Origin: a bacterium
GTDB lineage: Bacteria > UBA8248
Assembly (NCBI GenBank): GCA_030922375.1
Contig: JAVEPB010000143.1
Location: 1-48,969 of the forward strand
DNA length: 48,969 nt
Direction: 5' to 3'
Under the pieces are notes generated by a model, which had not been told where the DNA came from, ran no database searches, and saw only the letters and a list, made by a program, of their open reading frames with translations. Position numbers and translations under genes: made by a program. Of this stretch, positions 24,000 to 32,753 are shown piece by piece (the first letter of the stretch is position 1; each line of letters starts with the position of its first letter).

Positions 24000-25337
24000 C
24001 TAGAGGCGGTCGAGTGCTCCGGCGTCCGATAGTTCCGCTATCACTTCCCCGAAAACCTCGATCGTTATGTCGATGTCGGCCTCGGTGTGCGCGGCGGAGG
24101 TGACGCCCCCGGTGTAGGACATGAAGTCCACCCCGCGCCGCCGGAGGGCGTGCTGAAACGCCTGGACCCGGGCGGGGGGGATGCTCTTGAGCTCGGCGGC
24201 GCCGAGGCCCTCGATGCTCCCGGTCCGCTTCACCGGCCCGAGGTAGATGTGACAGGTCGAGGAGGGCCCGTAGACGGCCCCGGCGATCTCGTGGCGGGTG
24301 AGGACGCGGCCCATCCCCTCGCGGAGGCGGGCGGCGAGTTCGTCGGCCCGGCGCTGGGGTTCGCCGGTCTTGAAGATTTCAAGCGCCGCGATGCCGGCGG
24401 CGGCCGAGAGCGGGTTGGCGTTGAAGGTGCCGCGATGAAACACCCCGGCGCGCATGCCCTTGTATTCGATGGCCGGGTCGAGGAGGCGCATGATCTCCTC
24501 CCGGCCGGCGACGGCGCCGCCGGGCAGGCCGCCCGTGAGGTTCTTGGCCAGGGTGGTGAGGTCGGGGATGACGCCCGAGAGCGCCTGGGCGCCGCCCGGG
24601 CTCCATCGAAAGCCGGTGATGACCTCATCGAAGATGAGGAGGGCGCCAGAGTCATCGGCGAGGCGGCGGAGGTCCTCGAGAAATCCATCGGGCAGGGGAA
24701 CGGTTCCCCACGAGGCCCCCGAGGGCTCCAGGACGATGGCGGCTGTGTCCGGGTTCGCGGCGAGGACTTCCCTGGCGCTCGCGGCGTCGGCCGGGCAGAG
24801 CAGGCTCGCCGCGTCCACCGCCGGGAGGATGCCGTGGCCGTGGGGCCGTTCGAAGGGGACCTTGATGCCGACCGAGGTGTCGTCCCCCCAGCCGTGGAAG
24901 TGGCCCTCGAAGCGGAGGATTTTCTCCCGGTCCGTCGCGGCTCGAGCGAGCCGAAAGGCGAGGGTGTTCGCCTCGGTGCCCGAGCCGGTGAAGCGCACCC
25001 GCTCGGCCGAGGGGTAGAGGCCGCGGACGAGGCCCGCCCATTCGACCTCGAGGGGCGTCAGGGCCGAGTAGAGGGTTCCCTTTCCAGCCTGCCGGCCGAT
25101 GGCTTCGACGACGGCGGGGTGCGAGTGTCCAAGGAGGAGGGCGGCGCTGCCCATCGAGTAGTCGATGTACTCGTTGCCGTCCACGTCCCATTTTCGCGCC
25201 CCCTCGGCGCGGTCGATGAAGATGGGGAAAGGGGCGGCGGCGCGAAGTTCACCCGACAAGCCGCCGGGCAGGGTTTCCATCGCCCGCCCGAAAAGCGATT
25301 TCGACCCGGTGTGGCTGGGCTCGAAGCCATCGTTCAT
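24000..25337 (-). CDS. Class III (glutamate-1-semialdehyde-2,1-aminomutase-like) aminotransferase (1)
   Basis: 445 residues; ATG 25337 (MNDGFEPSHTGSKSLF) with GGAG 9 nt upstream. PLP-fold type I: TGSGTEANTLAFRLARA, FEGHFHGWGDD, Asp237 in IFDEVITGFR, and Schiff-base Lys265 in LTTLAKNLTGGLPGGAVAGR. Related to HemL, but no heme-pathway genes are near; such paralogues transaminate or isomerise various amino acids. It shares organisation with a second member at 42206. It lies 82 bp downstream of the TPR gene on the same strand, but substrate and link to that gene are unclear. Confidence 0.88.
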   Translation of the reverse strand: MNDGFEPSHTGSKSLFGRAMETLPGGLSGELRAAAPFPIFIDRAEGARKWDVDGNEYIDYSMGSAALLLGHSHPAVVEAIGRQAGKGTLYSALTPLEVEWAGLVRGLYPSAERVRFTGSGTEANTLAFRLARAATDREKILRFEGHFHGWGDDTSVGIKVPFERPHGHGILPAVDAASLLCPADAASAREVLAANPDTAAIVLEPSGASWGTVPLPDGFLEDLRRLADDSGALLIFDEVITGFRWSPGGAQALSGVIPDLTTLAKNLTGGLPGGAVAGREEIMRLLDPAIEYKGMRAGVFHRGTFNANPLSAAAGIAALEIFKTGEPQRRADELAARLREGMGRVLTRHEIAGAVYGPSSTCHIYLGPVKRTGSIEGLGAAELKSIPPARVQAFQHALRRRGVDFMSYTGGVTSAAHTEADIDITIEVFGEVIAELSDAGALDRL

Positions 25338-25419
25338 TGATGCGCTCTCCTTTCTTTGGTCCCACTTCGGGCCGAATCGCGTAAAACGCGGCGCGGCCGG
25401 CGGGCTCATTTGCACTTAA

Positions 25420-26904
25420 TTATTTTTTCTTGCCGCGCTTGAGTTCTTTCCGGATTGCCTTGGCCTGCTGGAGATATTTGGCGCCCGTTTTTGTCCTGTC
25501 ACTGATTCTATAGAGAAGGGAGAGGACCTCCAGCGTTTGGGCGACCCGCAGGTGCTTGTTCCCGAGTTTTTTCCTGCGGATGCGAAGGGCGCGGCGCAGG
25601 AGCTTTTCCGATTCGGCGAATTTCGAGGGCTCGACCTGAATGGTCTGGACACGGGCGAGGTCGTAGAGGCTCTTGGCGACTTTCAGGTGCTCCGGGCCGA
25701 GGGCCTTCTCGCGTATCCTCAGGGCGCGCCGTTGATACGCCTCGCTTTTCACGAGTTCGCCTTTTCGCAAGTGGAGTTCACCCAGATGGCCGAGGCTGGT
25801 GGCGACGCGGGTGTGTTTGGGGCCGATTGTTTTTATTTGGATGTCGAGTATCCGGGTCAGGGTGGACGCGGCTTTTTCGTATTGCTTTGTCTTGAGATAG
25901 AGCGCCCCGAGGTTATTAAGCGAAAACAGCACCTGGGGACTCAGGGGGCCCAGATTTTTTTCCCGGATTCTCAAGGCGTAGAGGTAGATGGGCTCTGCTT
26001 TTTTCGTGAGGCCCTGCGCCCAGTACACCTCGGCGAGATTGGTCAGGGACAGGGCGATTCGGAGGTGATTGGGCCCCAGGTTTTTTTGGATGATGGCCAC
26101 GGAGGCGCGGAGCATTTTTTCGGCCCCCGCCAAATCGCCTCGTGCCCGAATGACAAGTGCCAGGTTGTTGAGGGTTTTGGACATTTCCATATGCCCGGTC
26201 CCAAGCGATTTTCGGATAATCGACAATTTGCGGCGGAGGAGATGTTCGGAGGCCGCGAGTTTTCCCTGCTTCTGGACATCGATGATCAGCTTGTTGAGGT
26301 TATTGAGGACGCGCGGATGCCCGGGGCCGAGATTTTTCTCGAAAATATCGATGGCGCGGCGGAAGAGGGGCTCCGACAGGGAGTATCGTTTCTGGAGCCG
26401 GTGAATATCGGCCAGGTTCTTGAGGCTCAGGGCCACGTCGGTGTGGCGAGGGCCCAATGCCTTCTCTCGGATGGCGAGAGCGCGGCGGAACAGCGATTCC
26501 GCCACCTTCAGGGTCCCCCGCGTCTGAAAGGCGCCGCCCAGATTGTTGAGAACCGTGGCCACATCCGGGTGCTCGGGGCCGAGCGCCTTCTCGCGGATGG
26601 CCAGCGCGCGGCGGAAGAGTTCCACCGCCTCGACGAATTTTCCCTGCGCCTGGCGGATCGCGGCCAGGGTGTTGAGGGCGGTGGCCACCCGGGGATGATT
26701 AACACCCAGACTCTTTTCGAGGATGTTCAGGGAGCGCATCGCCAGCCGGGCGGCCGGGGTATGTCGGCCGGCCTGAAGCAGTTTGAATATCCTGTCTTCA
26801 AGCCGTCCCGCTTCCGCGAGCGGGGGAGCCGCCGGGGCGGCGGAGGCCGCAGGCGGGAGGCTGGAAACGAGGAGAAGAAAGAGTAACCCAGCCGGTGCGC
26901 TCAT
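25420..26904 (-). CDS. Exported kinesin-light-chain-type TPR protein
   Basis: 494 residues. Signal peptide MSAPAGLLFLLLVSSLPP followed by AASA. From about residue 64 to 485 there are roughly ten 42-residue TPR units of the kinesin-light-chain kind (AIREKALGPEHPDVATVLNN is one inter-helix segment), each carrying L-G-x-x-H between hairpins, and a basic tail KELKRGKKK. No enzymatic domain. Probably a periplasmic or surface scaffold for protein contacts. Starts at ATG 26904 after AAGGG. It follows the giant FecR-domain gene on the same strand across a 285-bp structured gap, and the aminotransferase follows it. Pairing of TPR and FecR proteins suggests a joint envelope function (inference). Confidence 0.88.
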   Translation of the reverse strand: MSAPAGLLFLLLVSSLPPAASAAPAAPPLAEAGRLEDRIFKLLQAGRHTPAARLAMRSLNILEKSLGVNHPRVATALNTLAAIRQAQGKFVEAVELFRRALAIREKALGPEHPDVATVLNNLGGAFQTRGTLKVAESLFRRALAIREKALGPRHTDVALSLKNLADIHRLQKRYSLSEPLFRRAIDIFEKNLGPGHPRVLNNLNKLIIDVQKQGKLAASEHLLRRKLSIIRKSLGTGHMEMSKTLNNLALVIRARGDLAGAEKMLRASVAIIQKNLGPNHLRIALSLTNLAEVYWAQGLTKKAEPIYLYALRIREKNLGPLSPQVLFSLNNLGALYLKTKQYEKAASTLTRILDIQIKTIGPKHTRVATSLGHLGELHLRKGELVKSEAYQRRALRIREKALGPEHLKVAKSLYDLARVQTIQVEPSKFAESEKLLRRALRIRRKKLGNKHLRVAQTLEVLSLLYRISDRTKTGAKYLQQAKAIRKELKRGKKK

Positions 26905-26964
26905 CTTATTCCCTTATCCGAAATACCGGGGCGGGAGTTCACCCGCCGAGAGTTCTTCCGCGAT

Positions 26965-27034
26965 GCAAAGCCTACCGGCTGTATGCCGCAGCGCGCACCG
27001 GGACGCAACCGGATGAAGGGGCGTCCGGCTTTGC
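26965..27034. ncRNA. Candidate three-way-junction RNA element
   Basis: GCAAAGCC (26965-26972) pairs with GGCTTTGC (27027-27034). Inside are CGGC-TGTAT-GCCG (26976-26988) and GGACGC / GCGTCC (27001-27006 and 27021-27026), so one strand folds as a closed junction with two arms. It lies in the 285-bp gap between the FecR and TPR genes, which both run on the minus strand, so it would be in the leader of the TPR message if transcribed from that side. The sequence matches no riboswitch I can name. The rest of 26905-27189 holds no gene. Confidence 0.4.
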
Positions 27035-27137
27035 CGGTGACTACGCAAGTGGCGAATCGGCCTTGAAGCGCGGGCGCCGCCTCCAGTCCTAGGTGGCCGG
27101 GTTTCGAGGCGCCGGCTTTTGAGGTGGAACCGCTAAC

Positions 27138-27181
27138 GGGCTTGAAAAGCCCCCCCCGCGCCGGTCTCGGCCCGGGGGGAG
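27138..27181 (-). terminator. Hairpins after the FecR-domain gene
   Basis: On the minus strand, a C-rich/G-rich stem (CCCCCCG ... CGGGGGG) directly follows the stop region and is followed by CTTTTC; a second perfect 6-bp hairpin GGGCTT-GAA-AAGCCC (plus-strand 27138-27152) comes next. A plausible but weak terminator between the FecR and TPR genes. Confidence 0.4.
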
Positions 27182-27189
27182 AGAGAGGA

Positions 27190-30100
27190 TTAATTCGGCG
27201 TAAACGGGCTCGCTACCAGCTCGGAGAGGAACTGCTCCGCGTCGGAGTCGCCCGAATCGACGAATCCCTGGACATCGTCTGGGTCGGTGATGTTATCGAT
27301 GATCGTGCCGATCAGATTGGGGTCAACGCCCGCTTTAATGGCGTTGAGGACGATCTTCGGGTCTATAACGTTGCCCGCGTTCTGTGAATCGAAAAGCGCG
27401 TCGAGCTGGTCGATGGTGCCGCCGTTGGTGACGGCGTTGATGAACGCTTCGTCGATATCGTTCGTGCTGAGCTTAAAATGCGTGCTCGGACCCGGTCCGC
27501 CCGGACCCGGTCCGCCCGGGCCCTGATCACCCGGTCCGCCTGGTCCGACCGGTTGGCCGATGCCGACTGGGCCCGGTCCGCCCGGTCCGACCGGTTGGCC
27601 GATGCCGACTGGTCCAGGGCCCCCAAAGGCTTGAAAGCCTGGCCCGCCCGGCCCGCCGCCCGCAGGGTCTCCGCCGCTGAAGTCTCCGCCACCGGCGACA
27701 AAGGCCTGGATCTGCTGCTGGGCGCCCTGGGCCACGATGTTTCCGATGGAGCCAACGTCAATCGGCGGTCCTCCCGGTCCTCCGGGACCGCCTGGCCCAC
27801 CCGGTCCTCCGGGACCACCTGGACCGCCTGGCCCCGCCTGAAATGCGTCCACGGCGGATTGGGCGACCGCGGTGGCGAAAGCGCCCACGTCAATCTGAGG
27901 TCCGCCCGGTCCGCCTGGCCCGCCCGGTCCGCCCGGTCCACCTGGCCCGCCCGGTCCCTGGGCCGCATTGGCGAAAGCAGCCGCCGAGGCTGCGCCCTGC
28001 GCCGCCGCCTGTACGATGGCGGCGATGTTCACCGGGGCTCCGCCCGGTCCGCCTGGTCCTCCGGGACCGCCTGGACCGGGGCCGGCCTGAATGGCCTGGA
28101 CCATCGCCTGGGTCGCTATCTTGGCGATGTCCACGGCGCTAATTGAGATGGGTGGGCCACCAGGGCCACCGGGTCCGCCTGGCCCGCCGGGTCCACCGGG
28201 GCCACCGGGTCCGCCGGGTCCACCGGGACCGCCAGGTCCGGTGGGGATTCCGGGTATTGGCCCGCCGAGAATGCCCGATATGGGGCCGCCCTGGGCGATT
28301 GCCTGCTGAACCACCGCCGCGCCGGATACGGCGCCCGCGGAGGCTGCCTGGACGATGGCGGCGATGTTGACGCCGCCCGCGGCGATCGCGCCTTGAATGG
28401 CGCCGCCCGATGCCGCCTGGACGACGGCGTTCATGTTCGCGCCCGATACGGCGGCGGCCTGGACCGCGCCGCTCGAGGTCGCCTGGGCGACGACTCCCGC
28501 GTTGGCGGCGCCGGCCGCCTGGGTCATGGCCTGGGCCATCGACCGGGCGATGCTTCCGACGTTCACGCCGGCCGCCTGGGCGGCGGCGACGACACCCGCC
28601 GAGGTTCCGTGTGCGACGGCGCCGATGTCAGCGCCCGAGGCCTGCGCGGCCGCCATCGCGCCCTGGGCCATGGCCTGGGCGATCACGGCGGCGAATGCGG
28701 GCGGGGGTCCGCCAGGTCCACCCGGACCACCGGGTCCACCCGGAACGCCGGGTCCACCCGGACCTCCCGGACCGCCGGGTCCACCCGGACCGGCAGGTCC
28801 GCCAATCGCGGAGGCCGCCTGGATGGCGCCCGCCGATGCGGCCTGTGCGATGGCGCCGACGTTGGTGCCCTGCTCCTGTGCGGCGGCGACGGCGCCCTGC
28901 GCCATTGCGGTGGCGATGGCGGCCATGTTAGCGCCCGCCGCCGATGCGGCCTGAAGGGCTCCGACAGATGCGGCCTGCGCGACATTGCCGGCGTTGCCGC
29001 CCATTCCCACCGCGCCTGCGACGACGCCCTGTGCGGTGGCGTTGGCGATGGCGGCTACGTTTCCTCCGCCCGCCGCTGCCGCGGCCATGGCGCCGGATGT
29101 GGCGGCCTGGGCGACCGTGCCCGAGTTGATTCCCACCACCGTCGCGGCCTGGACGGCGCCCTGCGAGGTTGCGGTGGCGACGGCGGCCACGTTGACACCC
29201 GAGGCCTGGGCGCCCGCGACGGCTCCCTGCGAGGACGCGGTGGCGATGGCGGCCACGTTCGCGCCGCTTGCGGCTCCGCCCTGGACCGCGCCGTTCGCGG
29301 TGGCGGTGGCGACGATTCCCGGATTAGCACCAGCGGCCTGGGCCGCGCCGACGGCTCCGGCTGCGGCGGCCTGGGCGACCGCGCCCGGATTGGTTCCGGC
29401 GGCCTGCGCGGCCTGTACGGCGCCGTTGGCGGCTGCTTGCGCGGCTGCTCCGGCGGCTGCTCCGGCCGGCGATGCCGGCTGGGGCGGGGTGGGATTCGCG
29501 ATGGTGGTGGCGGCGGGGGCGGGCGGGGCCGGCGGGGCCGGAGCTGCCTGGCCCACCGAGGCGCTCGATGCGTTACCCGGCGTTACGGTGATCGCCGGAG
29601 GCGCCTGGGCCGGCGTGGCCGGAAGCACGGGGGGAGGCCCCGGAGGGGGCGTCGCCGGAGCGGGCGGGCTGTCGGACCGTGTGACGCCGCGCATGACCAC
29701 GTCGCCCGCGTTGGCTCCGGTGTTTGAAATCAGGTTGGACACGCCGGCGGGGGTGACGCTCATGTGAACGTCGGTTCCCCGCAACCCGGCCACGACGGTC
29801 GGAGTGACGATCGAGAACCTCGATTTGGGGTTGTCGTTTTTGGTGGTCTGGACGTGGACGGTGCCCGATTTCACCCGGAGCTTGATCGAGCGGAACTTGG
29901 TCTTCGGGTCATAAACCATCTCGTCGATGGTGAGGGCGGTGTCCTCGCTGATGGTCAGGGTGCTTCCGTCGTCGAACTGAAGTTCCATCTTGGCATCGAG
30001 TTCGGTCTCGCCGATGTCCTTGAATCGGATCGCCTCGTTGCCTGTGACTGTAATCGCTTTTTTCTCGCCGGAGTGGGTGAGCGTCGCGTCGCCCTGGAAG

Positions 30101-31218
30101 GATTTGATGAATCCGATGTCCGAGGGCTCGACGATGCCTTTTTTCTTGAGGAAGAGTTTCTTCGCGCCCAGCGATGCGCCGGCTTTGCCGCCCGCCAGCA
30201 GGTAGCTCAGGGTCAGAAAATGTTGGCGGGTCAAGGGGTCCGAGGCCTTGGCCTCGGCCAACGACTTTTCGCCCTTTGCGGCCAGCTGGGCCATCACGCC
30301 GGCGAAATCAACGTTCCCCTTGGGCAGATAGGCCCCGGCCTCGGGGGCACGGGTGTCCTTGCTCACGAAGTAGTGGTTGATGTATTTCCCTATGGTTTTT
30401 ACGTCCGCAACCGCAGTGGCCGATCCCTGGACGGCGCCCGAGGAGGCGGCCTGCGCTGCTTCGGCGACGTTAACGCCGGCCGCGACGGCTGCGGCGACGA
30501 TGCCCTGGACGGCGTCCTGAAGGGGAACCGAGGCGGCGGCCGCGGCGGCGGCCAGCGTTTTGGCGGTTTCTTTGGGCTTGATGCCCGCCTTGATCATTCC
30601 GATACCGATGGCCTGGGCCACGTTGGATGTGACCGGATCGGTAAAGAATATTTCCTCGGGTATCCACTTCTTGCCCTGGAGGGCCTTCCAGGCGGATTGA
30701 CCGTCAGCGGCATCGATACCCATCTTTTTGGCGAGCGCAATCGACAAATCGCCGACGTTTTTTATGGTCGCCGCGGCCGGCTCGGCTCCAGTTGCCTGGG
30801 CGACAATCTCCCCGGGAGGCGAGGGCGCCGAGGTCTGTCCGGCCTCGGCCGGACGGGCAGCGATGACGGCTCCGCGCACGGCGGCCTCGGGAATATCCGC
30901 GGCCGCCGCCGATGAGGCGAGTATCCGGCTCGTAACCTCTTGCGTGAGGCCCGCCCTGGTCATCCCATCGGAGATGGCCCGTGCGAGGTTCGGCGTAACC
31001 AAATCGCCCGAGTTGGTTTCTTGGGGAATTATTCCTCGCCCCTGAAGGGCTCTCAGCGCTTCTGGCGCATTTTGGGCGGGGATATCCAGTTTTTTGGCGA
31101 GTTCGAAGGCAAGGTCGGCGGCATTGTTTGCCGCCTGGGCGCCGGTGACGCCCACGGCCAAAACGCCCCCTAGCAGAAAACCCGAAACCAGTTTTGCGAT
31201 ACGATGGGATTTCATCAT
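27190..31218 (-). CDS. Giant exported FecR-domain protein with 22-residue Ala-rich repeats and (GGP)n collagen-like blocks
   Basis: 1342 residues, no cysteine seen. Order: signal peptide (1-29, ending GAQA); two related modules at about 32-121 and 151-245 ([50 protein letters not shown]); FecR domain at about 365-510 with the hallmark [13 protein letters not shown]; Pro-rich linker (515-585); ten consecutive repeats of exactly 22 residues from 599 (consensus GAVxAAxxxGxNxxxIAxAA); GGP blocks near 807-839, 993-1022, 1046-1060, 1088-1107 and 1129-1151 alternating with 22-25-residue Ala/Gln helices; a 14-residue repeat [14 protein letters not shown] twice (1202-1229); and an acidic, non-repetitive C-terminal domain (1250-1342). 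The second ATG (31215) fits GGGAG better than the first. FecR domains sense or bind in the envelope; the repeats suggest an extended surface or matrix fibre. Function unknown. Confidence 0.9.
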   Translation of the reverse strand: MMKSHRIAKLVSGFLLGGVLAVGVTGAQAANNAADLAFELAKKLDIPAQNAPEALRALQGRGIIPQETNSGDLVTPNLARAISDGMTRAGLTQEVTSRILASSAAAADIPEAAVRGAVIAARPAEAGQTSAPSPPGEIVAQATGAEPAAATIKNVGDLSIALAKKMGIDAADGQSAWKALQGKKWIPEEIFFTDPVTSNVAQAIGIGMIKAGIKPKETAKTLAAAAAAASVPLQDAVQGIVAAAVAAGVNVAEAAQAASSGAVQGSATAVADVKTIGKYINHYFVSKDTRAPEAGAYLPKGNVDFAGVMAQLAAKGEKSLAEAKASDPLTRQHFLTLSYLLAGGKAGASLGAKKLFLKKKGIVEPSDIGFIKSFQGDATLTHSGEKKAITVTGNEAIRFKDIGETELDAKMELQFDDGSTLTISEDTALTIDEMVYDPKTKFRSIKLRVKSGTVHVQTTKNDNPKSRFSIVTPTVVAGLRGTDVHMSVTPAGVSNLISNTGANAGDVVMRGVTRSDSPPAPATPPPGPPPVLPATPAQAPPAITVTPGNASSASVGQAAPAPPAPPAPAATTIANPTPPQPASPAGAAAGAAAQAAANGAVQAAQAAGTNPGAVAQAAAAGAVGAAQAAGANPGIVATATANGAVQGGAASGANVAAIATASSQGAVAGAQASGVNVAAVATATSQGAVQAATVVGINSGTVAQAATSGAMAAAAAGGGNVAAIANATAQGVVAGAVGMGGNAGNVAQAASVGALQAASAAGANMAAIATAMAQGAVAAAQEQGTNVGAIAQAASAGAIQAASAIGGPAGPGGPGGPGGPGGPGVPGGPGGPGGPGGPPPAFAAVIAQAMAQGAMAAAQASGADIGAVAHGTSAGVVAAAQAAGVNVGSIARSMAQAMTQAAGAANAGVVAQATSSGAVQAAAVSGANMNAVVQAASGGAIQGAIAAGGVNIAAIVQAASAGAVSGAAVVQQAIAQGGPISGILGGPIPGIPTGPGGPGGPGGPGGPGGPGGPGGPGGPGGPPISISAVDIAKIATQAMVQAIQAGPGPGGPGGPGGPGGAPVNIAAIVQAAAQGAASAAAFANAAQGPGGPGGPGGPGGPGGPGGPQIDVGAFATAVAQSAVDAFQAGPGGPGGPGGPGGPGGPGGPGGPPIDVGSIGNIVAQGAQQQIQAFVAGGGDFSGGDPAGGGPGGPGFQAFGGPGPVGIGQPVGPGGPGPVGIGQPVGPGGPGDQGPGGPGPGGPGPSTHFKLSTNDIDEAFINAVTNGGTIDQLDALFDSQNAGNVIDPKIVLNAIKAGVDPNLIGTIIDNITDPDDVQGFVDSGDSDAEQFLSELVASPFTPN

Positions 31219-31258
31219 AATCTCCCTTTCGGAAAGGACGTTTTGTCTTCGAGACCCT

Positions 31259-31276
31259 CCCCGCCAGTGGGCGGGG
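31259..31276 (-). promoter_or_regulatory. 5'-leader hairpin of the FecR-domain gene
   Basis: CCCCGCC and GGCGGGG form a perfect 7-bp stem with a 4-nt loop, about 40 bp upstream of the ATG. A small CCTTTC/GAAAGG hairpin directly abuts the GGGAG ribosome-binding site, so translation may be structure-dependent. Confidence 0.45.
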
Positions 31277-31460
31277 CTGGGAAAATGTAATCAGGTTTCA
31301 GGACAATTATATGGACCCGATTTCTTCAGTTGAAAGACCAAAAATCAATAATCAGAGCGAGTGGACTTCCAAATCACAAAAACTACTCAGGTCCTAACTT
31401 CAAGGTTTTCCGGTTAATGGAGTCAAGAGGCCATAATTATAATAAATACTGTGATATAGG

Positions 31461-31580
31461 ATGATATTTAGCCTGTATATGATGATGAATTCCCCGTGGC
31501 CCCTAGTATCGCCTTCGGGGGGTTATGGGGTATACAGAGTGATGATTAGCCTGAGTTTGTTGATGAATCCCCCGTGACCC
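31461..31580. repeat. Imperfect direct repeat, period 78 bp
   Basis: TTAGCCTG (31468 and 31546), TGATGAAT (31483 and 31561) and CCCCGTG (31492 and 31570) recur at exactly 78-bp spacing, with the bases between partly conserved over about 40 bp. Each copy is followed by a G-run able to pair with its CCCC. No indel between the copies. Could be tandem binding sites or a duplicated RNA element. Confidence 0.7.
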
Positions 31581-31729
31581 TGAATTTTACCGTAGCGGTG
31601 CGCTATGAAAGGGGGGGTGTTCTGTGGAAAATATTATTTTTGTATTATATATGGTTTTTCGGCGCCTTTTTTTTGTGCCCGGGAGGGGCGATCGGGGTGA
31701 TGTGTTGAGTAAATACCGGAGAGAGCTTC

Positions 31730-32188
31730 ATGAGTTCTGACATGAGTTCCGAGAAGCCCGAGTTCAACTGGGAGAGCATCGAGGTGGGGATGGTGGCCGG
31801 TGAGCGGGAGATCATCCTGACGCCGGAGCGAGTGGCGGCCCACCTCGAAGGAGTCGAGGCCGGGCGCGAATGGTACCGGACGGGCTCCCCGTTCGGCGCT
31901 CCCATCGCCCCGCCGATGATCTTCATCAACGATGTTCTCGAAATCATCGACGAGAATTTTCGCCGCTTCGGCACCATCCACGCCAAGTCGGCCTATCGCT
32001 TCCACCGCCCGGCGCGGATCGGCGAGCGGGTGCATGAAAAAGTCGTTTTCAAGGATCTTTACGTCAAGCGCGGGAAGGGGTGGATGGTGTGCGAGATGAC
32101 GGTGACGGGGGAGGACGGCGAGCCGGTCGCCACCTATCTTCATACCTCGGTCCTGAGCCTCACCCGAAAGCAGGAGGATGAGAAATGA
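31730..32188 (+). CDS. MaoC-like hot-dog dehydratase subunit (1, FAS1-type)
   Basis: 152 residues, ATG 31730 after GGAGAGAG. N-terminal type MaoC domain: FNWESIEVGMVAGEREIILT, APIAPPMIFINDV, YRFHRPARIGERV, ending HTSVLSLTRKQ. The catalytic D-x4-H motif is not clear here, as expected for the non-catalytic partner of a two-subunit enoyl-CoA hydratase. Its last four bases overlap the start of the second MaoC gene (ATGA at 32185-32188), indicating coupled translation and probably a heterodimer. Confidence 0.85.
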   Translation: MSSDMSSEKPEFNWESIEVGMVAGEREIILTPERVAAHLEGVEAGREWYRTGSPFGAPIAPPMIFINDVLEIIDENFRRFGTIHAKSAYRFHRPARIGERVHEKVVFKDLYVKRGKGWMVCEMTVTGEDGEPVATYLHTSVLSLTRKQEDEK

Positions 32189-32643
32189 CCGGTAATGTTT
32201 CCCGGGAAAACCTTCCGCCGGCCGGGGACCTCGCGCCGGGCGATAAAATACCGGGCGCCGCTCGCACGGTCGGCCGAGAGCAGATTCTCAAATACAACCG
32301 CTACGTGACCGGGGGGGAGGACACCCTGAATATCCACACCGACGACGAGACCGCGCGAAGGGCCGGGCTCCCCCGCGCGATCGCCACGGGGCGCCATCCG
32401 GTCTCGTTCATCTCCGAGCACCTGGTGGATCTGTTCGGAGTGGGATTTTGCGCCGGTGGCGAGATAGACGTGGCTTTCGTGAAACCGATTTTTCCGGGCG
32501 ACTCCCTAACGCTCACCGCCGAGGTCAGGGAGATACTCCCCGAGGGCGACGGGCGCCGGGTGGTTCTCGACGTGGCGCTGGTGAATCAGGAGGGCGCCCC
32601 GGTCACGGTGGGCACCGCCAGCGGGCTGGTGACCTCGGATTAG
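32185..32643 (+). CDS. MaoC-like hot-dog dehydratase subunit (2, probably catalytic)
   Basis: 152 residues. The hydratase motif is recognisable as NIHTDDETARRAGLPRAIAT: Asn-x-His-x-D then G-x-P-x-x-I-A, with His53 and Asp48/Asp54 region as candidate catalytic residues. The rest is a hot-dog fold with FVKPIFPGDSLTLTAEV. Together with the overlapping gene upstream it would hydrate or dehydrate an acyl-CoA or an unusual acyl carrier. After the TAG stop at 32641-32643 come several further ATTAG repeats and GGCTGG-TG-CCAGCC (32696-32709). Confidence 0.88.
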   Translation: MTGNVSRENLPPAGDLAPGDKIPGAARTVGREQILKYNRYVTGGEDTLNIHTDDETARRAGLPRAIATGRHPVSFISEHLVDLFGVGFCAGGEIDVAFVKPIFPGDSLTLTAEVREILPEGDGRRVVLDVALVNQEGAPVTVGTASGLVTSD

Positions 32644-32753
32644 TATTGGATTAGAGATTAGTAGTGGCTTAGTGCCCGTCGGACCGGTGCCAGTGGGCTG
32701 GTGCCAGCCGGTTTGAGTGGCGGAGTTGGTGTGTGCAGGGTTAGTGCGGAAGC

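Larger units (their letters stand above)
31219..31729. other. Divergent AT-rich intergenic region, FecR-domain / MaoC genes
   Basis: 511 bp without a gene. It is much more AT-rich than its flanks. It holds a leader hairpin for the FecR-domain gene (31259-31276) and a 78-bp direct repeat (31461-31580). Promoters for both directions must lie here; on the minus strand TTGACT occurs near 31433-31438, with a poor -10 at 17 bp. Confidence 0.6.

Noticed and set aside
24087..25340. Plus-strand frame opposite the class III aminotransferase
   Set aside because: Low-complexity Gly/Arg/Glu-rich translation, typical of a shadow frame of a GC-rich gene.
26959..27038. c-di-GMP-I (GEMM) riboswitch, suggested by ATGCAAAGCC
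   Set aside because: The GGGCAAACC part and the closing GGTAG-CGGGTT part are missing, and the plus strand here does not lead into a gene.
27480..28260. CRISPR-like or minisatellite array in the GC-rich repeats
   Set aside because: Repeats are coding GGP triplets of variable block length, without spacers or fixed direct repeats.
28393..29767. Plus-strand frames opposite the repeat region of the FecR-domain protein
   Set aside because: They repeat only because the sense strand repeats; the minus-strand frame is continuous with a signal peptide and a FecR domain.
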